Source of the DNA: Acinetobacter wuhouensis
GTDB taxonomy: Bacteria; Pseudomonadota; Gammaproteobacteria; Pseudomonadales; Moraxellaceae
Assembly (NCBI RefSeq): GCF_001696605.3
Contig: NZ_CP031716.1
Coordinates: 496,001-560,000, forward strand
Direction of reading: 5' to 3'
DNA length: 64,000 nucleotides
This document shows, one piece after another, positions 8,863 to 16,726 of the stretch (the first letter of the stretch is position 1; every line of letters begins with the position of its first letter). The notes below the pieces were generated by a model, which worked only from the letters and a program-made list of their open reading frames with translations, searched no databases and was not told the origin of the DNA. The position numbers and the translations under genes were made by a program.

Positions 8863-9284
8863 TGGAGTGATTCACCTACAGTCAGCTTACCACCCAATAG
8901 CGTACTATTTACTTCAAATTTAACAGGTTGTTGCTCTGAAATAGTACGATTAAGCGTCGTATTTGTTTCATTATTGATTGTGAAATCTACAGCATCACAA
9001 CTGACATCAATATCTGTTGGTGTTTGTTCTTTGGGTAGCACGATATTTGGAACCTCAGTTCCATCGCACCATTTACTTTTTTGCGCAACGCTTGCATTTT
9101 GCAAACGTGCTTGTAATTCATTGATCACGATATACTGAAAATTGGTTTGCTGTTGGCTGGTTAATATTTTCCCCGTGCTATACGCAGCACCCATAATGAC
9201 GATACTAGACAAAGCAATAGAAATTAAGGCTTCGACTAAGCCAACACCCTGTTGGTGCCTTTTAATTGAAGATGAGATTTTCAT
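8859..9284 (-). CDS. pilV: PilV-like minor prepilin
   Basis: The protein has 141 residues. The leader ends in QQG and is followed by VGLVEALISIALSSIVIMG, a prepilin helix with the canonical Glu at +5. Position after FimT and before PilW, and size, fit PilV, a core minor pilin of type IV pili. GGGAG inside the fimT gene precedes the ATG by 6 nt, and the genes overlap by 23 bp. Two cysteines (CDG and VSCDA) may form a disulfide. Confidence 0.8.
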   Translation of the reverse strand: MKISSSIKRHQQGVGLVEALISIALSSIVIMGAAYSTGKILTSQQQTNFQYIVINELQARLQNASVAQKSKWCDGTEVPNIVLPKEQTPTDIDVSCDAVDFTINNETNTTLNRTISEQQPVKFEVNSTLLGGKLTVGESLQ

Positions 9285-9753
9285 TTAAACTCCCATTGCG
9301 AATGCTAATATTTAAATGTGTTTTACAGTTTCCAGTAACTTCAGAAATAACTTGAGCAGAGCTATTTAAAGCAAAACAGTTAAAATTTGATGCGGTTACA
9401 GTATGTTTGATTTCAACTGAAGGGCTAAGAGCAGCACTAAATACAATAGGTGTGCTACAACTGGCTGATGCTGTAGAAGTCGCTTTTCTAACAGTTAATT
9501 CATTCGTATTTGCATCAAGACAGAGTTGAGTTGCGGGCAAAGCCTGAGCAGTCGCGTATTCATTACGAAGTGCTGTTGATTTTGCAATGTCTATTGCACT
9601 TTTAAAGGACATCACTGCTTTGTCTAACTCTGCTTGCTTCGACCATTGTGCTGTAAATGCGGAACCTGCCGTCACGAGGATTGCCAAAATAGTGATGGTG
9701 ACCATCAGTTCAATCAGGCTAAAACCTCTTTGAAAAGATAGAGTTTTTACCAT
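9262..9753 (-). CDS. fimT: FimT/FimU-like (GspH family) minor prepilin
   Basis: The protein has 163 residues. The leader MVKTLSFQRG is followed by FSLIELMVTITILAILVTAG, a standard type IV prepilin cleavage and methylation site with Glu5. The downstream domain fits GspH/FimT minor pilins, which in Acinetobacter and other naturally competent bacteria have been linked to DNA uptake. Its ATG overlaps the end of the pilE-like gene by 7 bp, so the operon is translationally coupled. Confidence 0.82.
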   Translation of the reverse strand: MVKTLSFQRGFSLIELMVTITILAILVTAGSAFTAQWSKQAELDKAVMSFKSAIDIAKSTALRNEYATAQALPATQLCLDANTNELTVRKATSTASASCSTPIVFSAALSPSVEIKHTVTASNFNCFALNSSAQVISEVTGNCKTHLNISIRNGSLNENLIFN

Positions 9754-10181
9754 GTCACACCATTACAGCTAGTAGCTGTTCTAGCATTTTTTTCATTAAT
9801 GCTTAGAACACACCCTTTTAAATTTGTCGAATTTTTAGCTGTAGCTGTGAGGGTGTAACTTTTGTGATCGGAAGTAGTCGTTGCTGAAAATTCGAAAAAG
9901 TCTTCTTTGGTTGGAGACCACTGCGCAAAGTCACTTTTTAATGTCGCTGTTGAAGTGTAGCTCGTACTCGGATAGCTTAAGTTACGTTGATAGAAATTTT
10001 CATAGACTAAACCGAGAGTGACTAGATCAGACTGTGCTGCTTTAATGTTAGAACGTTTGATATAATTCGTGTAGGTTGGCATCGCGATCGCAGCCAGAAT
10101 CGCGATAATGACGACGGTAATCATCACTTCAATTAAAGTAAAACCGAGTTGAGAATTAGCACTTTTCCGATTAAGTAACAT
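9747..10181 (-). CDS. pilE: PilE-like type IV prepilin
   Basis: The first gene of the pilin operon. The frame is open to a TTG at 10196, but the ATG at 10181 is preferred: AGAAG sits at proper distance and it gives a normal leader (MLLNRKSANSQLG) before FTLIEVMITVVIIAILAAIAMP, with Glu5. The product has 144 residues. Two C-terminal cysteines (KGCVLSIN and ATSCNG) make the D-loop of PilE/PilA-type pilins. It may be a minor pilin of the PilE type rather than the major subunit, because the rest of the operon consists of minor pilins. Confidence 0.85.
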   Translation of the reverse strand: MLLNRKSANSQLGFTLIEVMITVVIIAILAAIAMPTYTNYIKRSNIKAAQSDLVTLGLVYENFYQRNLSYPSTSYTSTATLKSDFAQWSPTKEDFFEFSATTTSDHKSYTLTATAKNSTNLKGCVLSINEKNARTATSCNGVTW

Positions 10182-10345
10182 AATAACTTCTATCAAATTT
10201 AATCTATTTTTATTTTAACATAAGTTCCAAAATCGTGATTTTAAGCGGCTCTCTTATTAACATGCTAATGAGAATTAAGTTGCTATTTTGTAAGTGAAAT
10301 GAGTCATGAAATATGATGAATGGTTATTATTTTTGGATGAGTGGA

Positions 10346-10364
10346 TTTGAGTATTTACTCTAAA
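10346..10364. promoter_or_regulatory. operator-like palindrome upstream of the pilin operon
   Basis: GAGTATTTACTC (5-bp arms GAGTA/TACTC around TT) at 10349-10360 is followed by TAAA. It is nearly the same as the 9-2-9 palindrome at 15875-15894 between the aldehyde dehydrogenase and TetR genes. It lies about 170 bp upstream of the first pilin gene. The rest of 10182-10432 is AT-rich with no other recognisable element. Confidence 0.4.
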
Positions 10365-10432
10365 TTTCTTCTGCAAAATATAGCCTTTAGAATGTGAAAT
10401 ATATTTTAAAAAACTGTTAATTTGTTTGGCAA

Positions 10433-10466
10433 GATTAATTTAGATTTTGGCATTGATCTGGATTAA
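10433..10466 (+). repeat. 34-bp direct repeat, copy 2 (orphan helicase tail)
   Basis: Exact second copy of 6058-6091, the helicase gene end with its stop codon, here without any upstream helicase sequence. It lies 29 bp before the RRM gene start. The simplest reading is that helicase and RRM genes were once neighbours and the pilin operon arrived between them, duplicating or restoring this segment. Confidence 0.95.
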
Positions 10467-10495
10467 ACTATAGCGAAGATATTGTAGGTTTGATC

Positions 10496-10747
10496 ATGAA
10501 AATTTTAGTACGTAACTTAGAGCGTTCAGTCACAGAAGCGGAATTGCTTGAATTGTTTAAACCTTTTGGTACGGTTGAGTCTGCTGTTGTGGTGATGGAT
10601 GCAGAAACCAAGAAGTCGAAAGGCTTTGGCTTTGTGGAAATGCCAAATGGTCGTGAAGCGATTAAAGCGATCAAAGGTTTGAATACACTCAAAGTGAAAG
10701 GTGCTGGTATTCGTGTCAAAGCGGCAGAAGATAAGCCAAAAGCTTAA
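10496..10747 (+). CDS. RRM-domain RNA-binding protein
   Basis: The protein has 83 residues and is a single RNA recognition motif. RNP2 is ILVRNL (residues 3-8) and RNP1 is KGFGFVEM (about 41-48), both intact, followed by a short basic tail (KAAEDKPKA). Stand-alone RRM proteins of this size occur in many proteobacteria and cyanobacteria, and some are cold-induced, but the RNA targets are generally unknown. The ATG at 10496 is preferred to a TTG two codons earlier. Confidence 0.9.
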   Translation: MKILVRNLERSVTEAELLELFKPFGTVESAVVVMDAETKKSKGFGFVEMPNGREAIKAIKGLNTLKVKGAGIRVKAAEDKPKA

Positions 10748-10765
10748 TTGAGTATGGTGGCATAG

Positions 10766-10793
10766 AAAGGAGCATAGATTGCTCCTTTTTTTT
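10766..10793 (+). terminator. terminator after the RRM gene
   Basis: The stem AAAGGAGCA/TGCTCCTTT with a 5-nt loop is followed by a T-run, 19 bp after the stop codon. Confidence 0.9.
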
Positions 10794-10954
10794 ATTGGAT
10801 AATGGAAAGCTGAATTGGATAACTACATTGCTAAATAATTTTACAATGGGGCTTAGCTATTTTTAGTTTGAATTCATCAATAAATTATTGTGAATTTGTT
10901 CCAATAAAGATTAAGCTAAGTGTGTAATAAATGCCAAAATCCTAGGAAATAATC

Positions 10955-11458
10955 ATGTCACGTGTAGCCCGCTTTCATGCAGACCGTACCAATCAAAAAC
11001 TCTATTTTGCTCGCCTTTCTTGTATGCAAGCAGAGCAGAGTGAAAATGTACAACAAGCGCAGGCGCACCGTGAAGCAGCAGTTTTTCATCTGCATGGAGG
11101 AGTTTTAGCATTTCTACAAGAACTGGTGCGTTATTATCGTTTAAATGATCTTACTCCGACACTAAAATCAATTGAAGAAAATATGGCGGCAAAAGGGCAA
11201 GTTTCGCCAGAAGTTGTAGTGATGCAACAGCTTGCAAAAAGTGGTTTTATTGCGGAATTAAAAAGAGCTTATCGTCTGTGCCAATATGCACCTGAGCCAA
11301 GTGCACCTGAACCAGAAGATGAAACATCTTCAAATTTGATTATTAAAGTCACTCAAACACCACAAGCATGGTTGCCTGATACTAAAATTTTAAGAGAATG
11401 GCACCGAGATTTAACTCACCTCATTGATGGTTTTCGTAATGAAATGGTGGAATTCTGA
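10955..11458 (+). CDS. DUF6586-type conserved protein
   Basis: The protein has 167 residues, is soluble and mostly helical. The opening (RTNQKLYFARL) and the early block QAHREAAVFHLHGGVLAFLQELVRYY match a conserved Pseudomonas/Acinetobacter family I know as DUF6586. No catalytic motif is evident and the function is unknown. TAGGAAA lies upstream of the ATG. It may be cotranscribed with the next gene, 109 bp downstream. Confidence 0.75.
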   Translation: MSRVARFHADRTNQKLYFARLSCMQAEQSENVQQAQAHREAAVFHLHGGVLAFLQELVRYYRLNDLTPTLKSIEENMAAKGQVSPEVVVMQQLAKSGFIAELKRAYRLCQYAPEPSAPEPEDETSSNLIIKVTQTPQAWLPDTKILREWHRDLTHLIDGFRNEMVEF

Positions 11459-11566
11459 TTAAATTGATCAGATTGACTTGAAATTTTGTTTTGAATGACT
11501 ATATAAAATGTTTACAAGATGCAAAATGCATTCAGTATTTTGCCCCATGTTGCGCATGGAGGGTTT

Positions 11567-11845
11567 ATGTCTATTGAACAGTTAAAAGAGTTATTTGGGA
11601 ATCAAGAAGCGATATTGGAGTTGGTACAACTCGAAGGTGGAGAGTTGGCACTTCGTAATGCAGGTTCTGAAAAAGAGCCATTAGTGACGATTCAGTTTAA
11701 TGATGAAGTGAAAGCATTGTTAGGGGATCAAACACCTGCAATTGCACAACAAATGATTCAAGCAGCTTTGTTTGCATTGCTAGAGAAGCAGTCTGATGAG
11801 TGGCATGCAGAAGTTGTGGATGAACAACCGAAATTTATGAGTTAA
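11567..11845 (+). CDS. small conserved protein, function unknown
   Basis: The ATG at 11567 is chosen because GGAGGG precedes it by 3-4 nt; an earlier in-frame ATG at 11519 lacks a ribosome site. The 92-residue product is acidic and soluble, with a possible beta-sandwich part (ELVQLEGGELALRNAG, PLVTIQFNDEV) and a helical C-terminal half. No family is recognised with confidence. It probably forms a transcription unit with the DUF6586-type gene and ends at the hairpin at 11867-11895. Confidence 0.75.
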   Translation: MSIEQLKELFGNQEAILELVQLEGGELALRNAGSEKEPLVTIQFNDEVKALLGDQTPAIAQQMIQAALFALLEKQSDEWHAEVVDEQPKFMS

Positions 11846-11866
11846 TTTTTTGAACTTATACACATT

Positions 11867-11895
11867 AAAAAACGCACTTTAAAGTGCGTTTTTTT
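11867..11895. terminator. bidirectional terminator
   Basis: A perfect palindrome (AAACGCACTTT/AAAGTGCGTTT) flanked by A-runs and T-runs lies between the plus-strand gene ending at 11845 and the minus-strand antiporter gene ending at 11915. Confidence 0.9.
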
Positions 11896-11914
11896 ATGCT
11901 TATTCAAAGAATCA

Positions 11915-13633
11915 TCAATGTGTTGGTTGATGATGATGGGCAATTTGGATTTGATTCAAAATATGATTGCTCATATTTTTTGCCATTTCCTCTTTGGCAT
12001 AATAGACGTCACCAATGTCATCTTTACGAATGACTTCGGCTTCTTCTTTATTCTCAGCACAAACAAGCACTTGAATCTGCGGATTAAGTAATTTTGCAGT
12101 ATCGACAATTTTATGAATATCGACAATGTCCATCGGTGAAATGACCAATAGGCGAGCGTGTTGAATATGCGCTTGAATCAGTACACTCGGTTCAGTTGCA
12201 CGACCAGAAACCGCAGCTATCCCTTTTTCACGTAGATTTTCAACAATTTCACGATTTTCCTCTGCAATAACAACTTTAATCCCGTCATCCATTAGGGTTT
12301 TGGTGATACGACGTCCAACTTCACCATGACCCACAATCACGACTTGATCACGTAAATAGTCTTGATCAACCTCATCAGGGAGCATGGCTAAAGGGTCACC
12401 ACTACGTTCTAATAAACGCGCCAAATGTGAACGTTCACGAATCCAATTTTGTACAGGTTCAATCGCAGAGAATAAAAATGAGTTGAGCGTAATTGAAAAT
12501 AAAGCACCTGCTAAGATTAAGTTCTGTGCTTCAGGTGTGAGTAAACCTAAAGATAAACCTAGAGTTGCTAGGATAAATGAGAACTCTCCAATCTGTGCCA
12601 AACTTGCACCCACTGTTAGTGCTGTATTAATTGGATAACGGAAGAACAATACTAACGCCATTGCTGCAATGGTTTTACCAATCATAATGATGGCAATAAC
12701 AGCAAGGATATGAAGCGGTTGTTCCACAATGATACGCGGGTCGAACAGCATTCCGACAGAAACGAAGAATAAAATTGAGAAAATTTCACGCAACGGTAGC
12801 GTTTCTTCTTCTGCACGATGGCTAAAGTCTGATTCTTTGACGACCATTCCAGCAAAGAATGCACCAAGTGCCATAGAAACGCCAAAGATCGCGTATGAGC
12901 CGTATGCAATTGAAACTGCTGCTGCAACGACAGTCAGGGTAAAAAGCTCTCTAGAACCCAAACGAGCGACATACTGCATAATCATTGGAACGAGGCGTTT
13001 GCCAATAATCAGCATAAAAGCAATAAAGCCTGTGACTTTGAGTAGAGTAATCCCAAGCGTTAGCCAAATATTTTCATCTGCCGCATGCCCTTCAGGTGCA
13101 TGACCACCCAATAAAACGGCTGTTGCTGGAAGCAGGACCAAGACCAAAACCATAGCAAGGTCTTCAACCAAGAGCCAGCCGACAGCAATTTTACCATTGA
13201 CTGAGTCCAATAAACCTTTATCACCTAAGGCTTTAAGCAATACGACAGTACTTGCACAAGACAAGCTTAGACCAAATACCAGAGCTGAACCCCAACCCCA
13301 ACCCCAAAAATGCGATACGATCATACCTAAACAGGTGGCGACTGTAATTTGTAGAATTGCACCAGGTAGAGCAATTTTTCGGACTTGCATTAGATCATTG
13401 AGAGAAAAATGCATGCCCACACCAAACATCAGGAACATCACACCGAGTTCTGCAAGTTGATTGGCAAGCGCAATATCTGCGACAACGCCAGGCGTGTTGG
13501 GGCTAATGATAATCCCTGCAATTAAATACCCGATCAAAGGAGGTAGACGTAACCGAGCAGCGATATAGCCAAAAATAAGGGCAATACCAAAACCAACTGC
13601 AAGTAAAATGATCAAATCTACATCATGAGGCAC
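11915..13633 (-). CDS. ybaL: YbaL/KefB-type cation:proton antiporter (CPA2) with TrkA-N domain
   Basis: The GTG start at 13633 has AAGGAG 7 nt upstream, so the frame extension to 13669 is not used. The protein has 572 residues. About 12 membrane segments span residues 5 to 390 (LLAVGFGIALIFGYIAARLRLPPLIGYLIAGIIISP is the conserved start). A cytoplasmic Rossmann TrkA-N domain (VVIVGHGEVGRRI, then VVIAEENREIV) starts near residue 425. This is the layout of the monovalent cation:proton antiporter-2 family, closest by pattern to E. coli YbaL. It should exchange K+ or Na+ for H+ under nucleotide control. A terminator at 11867-11895 ends the unit. Confidence 0.88.
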   Translation of the reverse strand: MPHDVDLIILLAVGFGIALIFGYIAARLRLPPLIGYLIAGIIISPNTPGVVADIALANQLAELGVMFLMFGVGMHFSLNDLMQVRKIALPGAILQITVATCLGMIVSHFWGWGWGSALVFGLSLSCASTVVLLKALGDKGLLDSVNGKIAVGWLLVEDLAMVLVLVLLPATAVLLGGHAPEGHAADENIWLTLGITLLKVTGFIAFMLIIGKRLVPMIMQYVARLGSRELFTLTVVAAAVSIAYGSYAIFGVSMALGAFFAGMVVKESDFSHRAEEETLPLREIFSILFFVSVGMLFDPRIIVEQPLHILAVIAIIMIGKTIAAMALVLFFRYPINTALTVGASLAQIGEFSFILATLGLSLGLLTPEAQNLILAGALFSITLNSFLFSAIEPVQNWIRERSHLARLLERSGDPLAMLPDEVDQDYLRDQVVIVGHGEVGRRITKTLMDDGIKVVIAEENREIVENLREKGIAAVSGRATEPSVLIQAHIQHARLLVISPMDIVDIHKIVDTAKLLNPQIQVLVCAENKEEAEVIRKDDIGDVYYAKEEMAKNMSNHILNQIQIAHHHQPTH

Positions 13634-13771
13634 AAAATACTCCTTAAATATTGAGGAGAAATCATTCAAAAAATCATTTCTAGAAGAGTAACTTAGTTAA
13701 AAGTCATATTGGAAAAGCACAAAGAGTGCCAAATATGCCGATAATTTTACCAATTTGAAGAAAAAAAAGGC

Positions 13772-13800
13772 AAAAAAAACGACCCAAGTGGGTCGTATTT
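13772..13800. terminator. terminator downstream of rpmB-rpmG
   Basis: ACGACCCA-AG-TGGGTCGT at 13779-13796 is flanked by eight A on the left, which form the U-run for minus-strand transcripts, and T on the right. It ends the rpmB-rpmG transcript before the antiporter promoter. Confidence 0.88.
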
Positions 13801-13816
13801 TTTCAGAAAACTAAAA

Positions 13817-13972
13817 TTATTTAATTTTAGCTTCTTTGAAAACTACGTGTTGACGGATTTTTGGATCAAATTTTTTGATTTCCATTTTTTCCGGCATAGT
13901 ACGTTTGTTCTTAGTAGTGGTATAGAAATAACCTGTACCAGCAGTAGAAACTAGGCGAATTTTATCACGCAT
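13817..13972 (-). CDS. rpmG: 50S ribosomal protein L33
   Basis: This 51-residue ORF begins [20 protein letters not shown] and ends VFKEAKIK, the standard length and sequence of L33. This is the zinc-free form: no CxxC pairs are present. It follows rpmB at 12 bp and forms the usual rpmB-rpmG operon. L33 sits near the E site of the large subunit. Confidence 0.97.
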   Translation of the reverse strand: MRDKIRLVSTAGTGYFYTTTKNKRTMPEKMEIKKFDPKIRQHVVFKEAKIK

Positions 13973-13984
13973 GGTTCAGACTCC

Positions 13985-14221
13985 TTAGATCTTTTGACCT
14001 TGAGCACGTAGGTCAGCAACAACCTTTTCGATGCCCAATTTGTCGATAATACGCATACCTTTAGTGGTTAAACGAAGACGTACAAAACGTTTTTCGCTTT
14101 CTAACCAGAAACGGTGGTGATGCAGGTTCGGCTCGAACCGGCGTTTAGTTTTGTTGTTGGCGTGTGAGACGTTGTTACCAACGACTGGACGCTTGCCGGT
14201 AACTTGGCAAACCTTAGACAT
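13985..14221 (-). CDS. rpmB: 50S ribosomal protein L28
   Basis: The protein has 78 residues, begins [20 protein letters not shown] and ends DLRAQGQKI, the conserved L28 sequence and length. It is basic ([26 protein letters not shown]). It is the first gene of the rpmB-rpmG operon, preceded by GGAGTTACACC, which contains a ribosome site. Confidence 0.98.
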
Positions 14222-14386
14222 GGTGTAACTCCATTGATTTAGCCAACAGCAAATCTGTATGGCCAGTCAAAATAAAACGGATTGAATTCATTCAAGGGGC
14301 GTTTTATACCAAAATTCCGCTTAAAAGACAAGCGGAATTCGTCAAAACGCAACATGATCTATTGTGATAGATCATGCCTTGATCAG

Positions 14387-15835
14387 TTAGCGTAAGAAAG
14401 TTTTCTCTAAAATCTTATTTAGAGGTTTATCGTACGGCGGTAAGATGAATTTTAAGCTAAATAGCTTAGGAATAGACATCACTGAACGCTCATGCGACAA
14501 ACCGAAGAATCCTTCAGGGCCATGATATTTGCCCATACCTGATGCACCAACGCCACCAAAAGGAAGATCGTCTTGTGCGACATGGGTAAGCACGGCATTT
14601 TGACCGAAATGCCCAGAATGGGTACGTTGCGAAACGTAATCTGCACGGGCATTGTCAAAGTCGAAATAGTATAAAGCAAGTGGACGTGGTCTGCCATTAA
14701 TAAAGTCAATTACATCGTCTATTTGATCATATTCCATGATTGGAAGTACTGGACCAAAGATTTCATTTTTCATGATGTCCATGGTTGGTAGTACGCCAGA
14801 CAGGAATGTAGGTGCGATTTTGCGGACTGAGCTTAGATCTTCATTTTTAGGATTAATTTCAATGATGTCTGCACCTTGTTGACGAGCATCTTCTAAATAA
14901 CCTTGGATACGATTGTATTGTTTATCATTGATAATACTGGTGTAGTCTTGATTATCACGAATAGAAGGGTACATCGAAGTTGCAGCTTGTCTAAAGTTTT
15001 CAATGAATTCTTTGGTTTTTCCCTTAGGTAGGAACATATAGTCAGGTGCAACACAAGTTTGACCTGAGTTCCATAATTTACCAAAGGCAATACGTTCAGC
15101 CACCAGCTTTAAATCACTGGATGGATGTACGATTACAGGTGATTTTCCACCTAACTCAAGGATAACTGGAACTAAATTCTCAGCCGCAGCAGACATGACG
15201 GTTTTACCGACATTGGTTGAACCTGTAAAAATGATTTTATCAAATGCTAAGTGTGAGAATGCATCTGAAATTGCGCCACCACCATTGATCACAGCAACCA
15301 ATTCTTGCGGAAATGCTTCAGACAAGGCATTTTCAAGCACATGACCAAAGTTTGCTGATGAGCTTGAAATTTTAAGCATGGCATGGTTGCCCGCTGCCAA
15401 TGCACAAATTAAAGGGCCAACCGAAAGAATTAATGGATAATTCCATGGTGCAATAATCCCGATTACACCTAAAGGTTGGTACTGCACCCAAGCTTTTGCA
15501 GGTTGATGTAACATAGAAACATGGCGCTTAGATGGTTTCATCCAAGTACTTAAATGCTTGCTATAATATTTAATTTGCTCTAAACATGTGAGTAATTCTC
15601 CAATTTTGGTTTCGCTGATAGAGCGATTGCCATAATCTTGATTAATTGCATCTGCCAATTGATCTTGATATTTTACGAGAACCTTCTTTAAACGTGCTAA
15701 ACGTTCAATACGTTCTTTCGCTGTTGGCACTGGATGACGTTGATAAGCAATTTTCTGTTGTTCAAGAATGTCATGCATGTGTTGAACTTCAGGTGAATAA
15801 GGCGTCATTGAATTTGTTTTTGTTTGACTGTTCAT
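14387..15835 (-). CDS. coniferyl-aldehyde-dehydrogenase-like aldehyde dehydrogenase
   Basis: This NAD(P)-dependent aldehyde dehydrogenase has 482 residues from the ATG at 15835; an ATG four codons upstream is also possible. Visible elements are the cofactor segment IIAPWNYPLIL, FTGSTNVGK at about 203-211, general base Glu227 in LELGGKSP and catalytic Cys261 in NSGQTCVAPDY. The opening (HDILEQQKIAYQRHP…RIERLARLKK) and the missing C-terminal extension resemble the coniferyl aldehyde dehydrogenase branch, used for aliphatic or aromatic aldehydes. The true substrate is not predictable. It is divergent from a TetR gene, with palindromes between them, so it is probably repressed by that regulator. 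Confidence 0.88.
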   Translation of the reverse strand: MNSQTKTNSMTPYSPEVQHMHDILEQQKIAYQRHPVPTAKERIERLARLKKVLVKYQDQLADAINQDYGNRSISETKIGELLTCLEQIKYYSKHLSTWMKPSKRHVSMLHQPAKAWVQYQPLGVIGIIAPWNYPLILSVGPLICALAAGNHAMLKISSSSANFGHVLENALSEAFPQELVAVINGGGAISDAFSHLAFDKIIFTGSTNVGKTVMSAAAENLVPVILELGGKSPVIVHPSSDLKLVAERIAFGKLWNSGQTCVAPDYMFLPKGKTKEFIENFRQAATSMYPSIRDNQDYTSIINDKQYNRIQGYLEDARQQGADIIEINPKNEDLSSVRKIAPTFLSGVLPTMDIMKNEIFGPVLPIMEYDQIDDVIDFINGRPRPLALYYFDFDNARADYVSQRTHSGHFGQNAVLTHVAQDDLPFGGVGASGMGKYHGPEGFFGLSHERSVMSIPKLFSLKFILPPYDKPLNKILEKTFLR

Positions 15836-15874
15836 GGTAAGTACCATTTATGGATCGATTAATATAATATATTT

Positions 15875-15894
15875 TTTAGAGTAAATACTCTAAA
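15875..15894. promoter_or_regulatory. 9-2-9 palindrome, likely TetR-type operator
   Basis: TTTAGAGTAAATACTCTAAA is a perfect palindrome apart from its central AA. It overlaps the likely -35 region of the aldehyde dehydrogenase promoter on the minus strand (possible -10 TATATT or TATTAT just downstream). A near copy lies at 10346-10364 before the pilin operon. Confidence 0.6.
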
Positions 15895-15911
15895 TAGTCA
15901 AGTCACTTTAT

Positions 15912-15927
15912 GTTAGCAAGTGCTAAC
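15912..15927. promoter_or_regulatory. 7-2-7 inverted repeat near the tetR-like start
   Basis: GTTAGCA-AG-TGCTAAC is a perfect inverted repeat 20 bp upstream of the TetR-like gene. It may be a second operator or an autoregulatory site, or the stem of a short leader hairpin. Confidence 0.45.
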
Positions 15928-15946
15928 GGTTAAACATGGTAATAGG

Positions 15947-16639
15947 ATGTCAAGTTCCAAAACTTTGAAAACGAAAGACCGAATTTTGCAGATTAGCCTG
16001 CAACTTTTTAATGAGCGTGGCGAGCGTTCGGTGACGACAAACCATATTGCGGCTGAGCTTGGGATCAGTCCTGGGAACTTGTATTACCATTTTCGGAATA
16101 AGCAAGAAATCATCAAGGAGTTGATGGAGCAGTACCAAAAAGAAACTTTGAACATGCTTTCATTACCCGATGACCGTGCAGTCAATGCAAATGACAAAAT
16201 TCGTTATTTTCAAGTTTTGAGCAGTCAGCTATGGGAATATCGTTTTCTACATCGTGATGTATATCATTTGATTGAAAATAATGAAGATTTTAGAAAAATT
16301 TACCCACGTTTTGCAGGTAAAGTGATGCAACAAGGGCAGAAAATTTATCATGCCTTTGTGGAAGCAGGCTTGATGCAAATGACGCCTTCTGAAATCGAAG
16401 CATTAATCATCAATATTTGGATCGTCCTAACCAACTGGACGAACTTCTTATATATGTCGGGTCATCTCAGCGATTCAAACCATTTGGATGAAAAATGGAT
16501 TTGGCAAGCTTTACGTCAAATGGTGTTCTTGGAAGGACCTTATTTGCGTGGTGAAAGTCGTGAGACTTATGAACGCTTACTCGAAAGTTTTGGTTCTTCT
16601 GAATTATTTGCCAGTTTATCTGCGACAAAGCACGATTGA
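15947..16639 (+). CDS. TetR/AcrR-family transcriptional regulator
   Basis: The protein has 230 residues from the ATG at 15947, preceded by GGTAATAGG; the frame is open upstream but without a better site. The N-terminal DNA-binding domain is clear: KTKDRILQISLQLFNERGERSVTTNHIAAELGISPGNLYYHFRNKQEIIKEL is a textbook TetR helix-turn-helix at about 11-62. The rest is the helical ligand-binding domain. Divergent position and shared palindromes suggest it controls the aldehyde dehydrogenase gene. The inducing ligand is unknown. Confidence 0.9.
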   Translation: MSSSKTLKTKDRILQISLQLFNERGERSVTTNHIAAELGISPGNLYYHFRNKQEIIKELMEQYQKETLNMLSLPDDRAVNANDKIRYFQVLSSQLWEYRFLHRDVYHLIENNEDFRKIYPRFAGKVMQQGQKIYHAFVEAGLMQMTPSEIEALIINIWIVLTNWTNFLYMSGHLSDSNHLDEKWIWQALRQMVFLEGPYLRGESRETYERLLESFGSSELFASLSATKHD

Positions 16640-16726
16640 TGTTGAAACGAGATTGAAAGCTAGCGAAAAAGCGTTAGAATATTCGGCTGTTTTTAAAATT
16701 AATTTATATAAGTGATACCCATTAAC

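Noticed and set aside
6141..10181. Type II secretion pseudopilin operon
   Set aside because: Order and sequence fit FimT-PilV-PilW-PilX; no gspG-like major pseudopilin or other T2SS gene is present.
11939..13640. Possible potassium-efflux KefC/KefF pair
   Set aside because: The antiporter has no adjacent quinone-reductase-like kefF/G gene and reads closer to YbaL.
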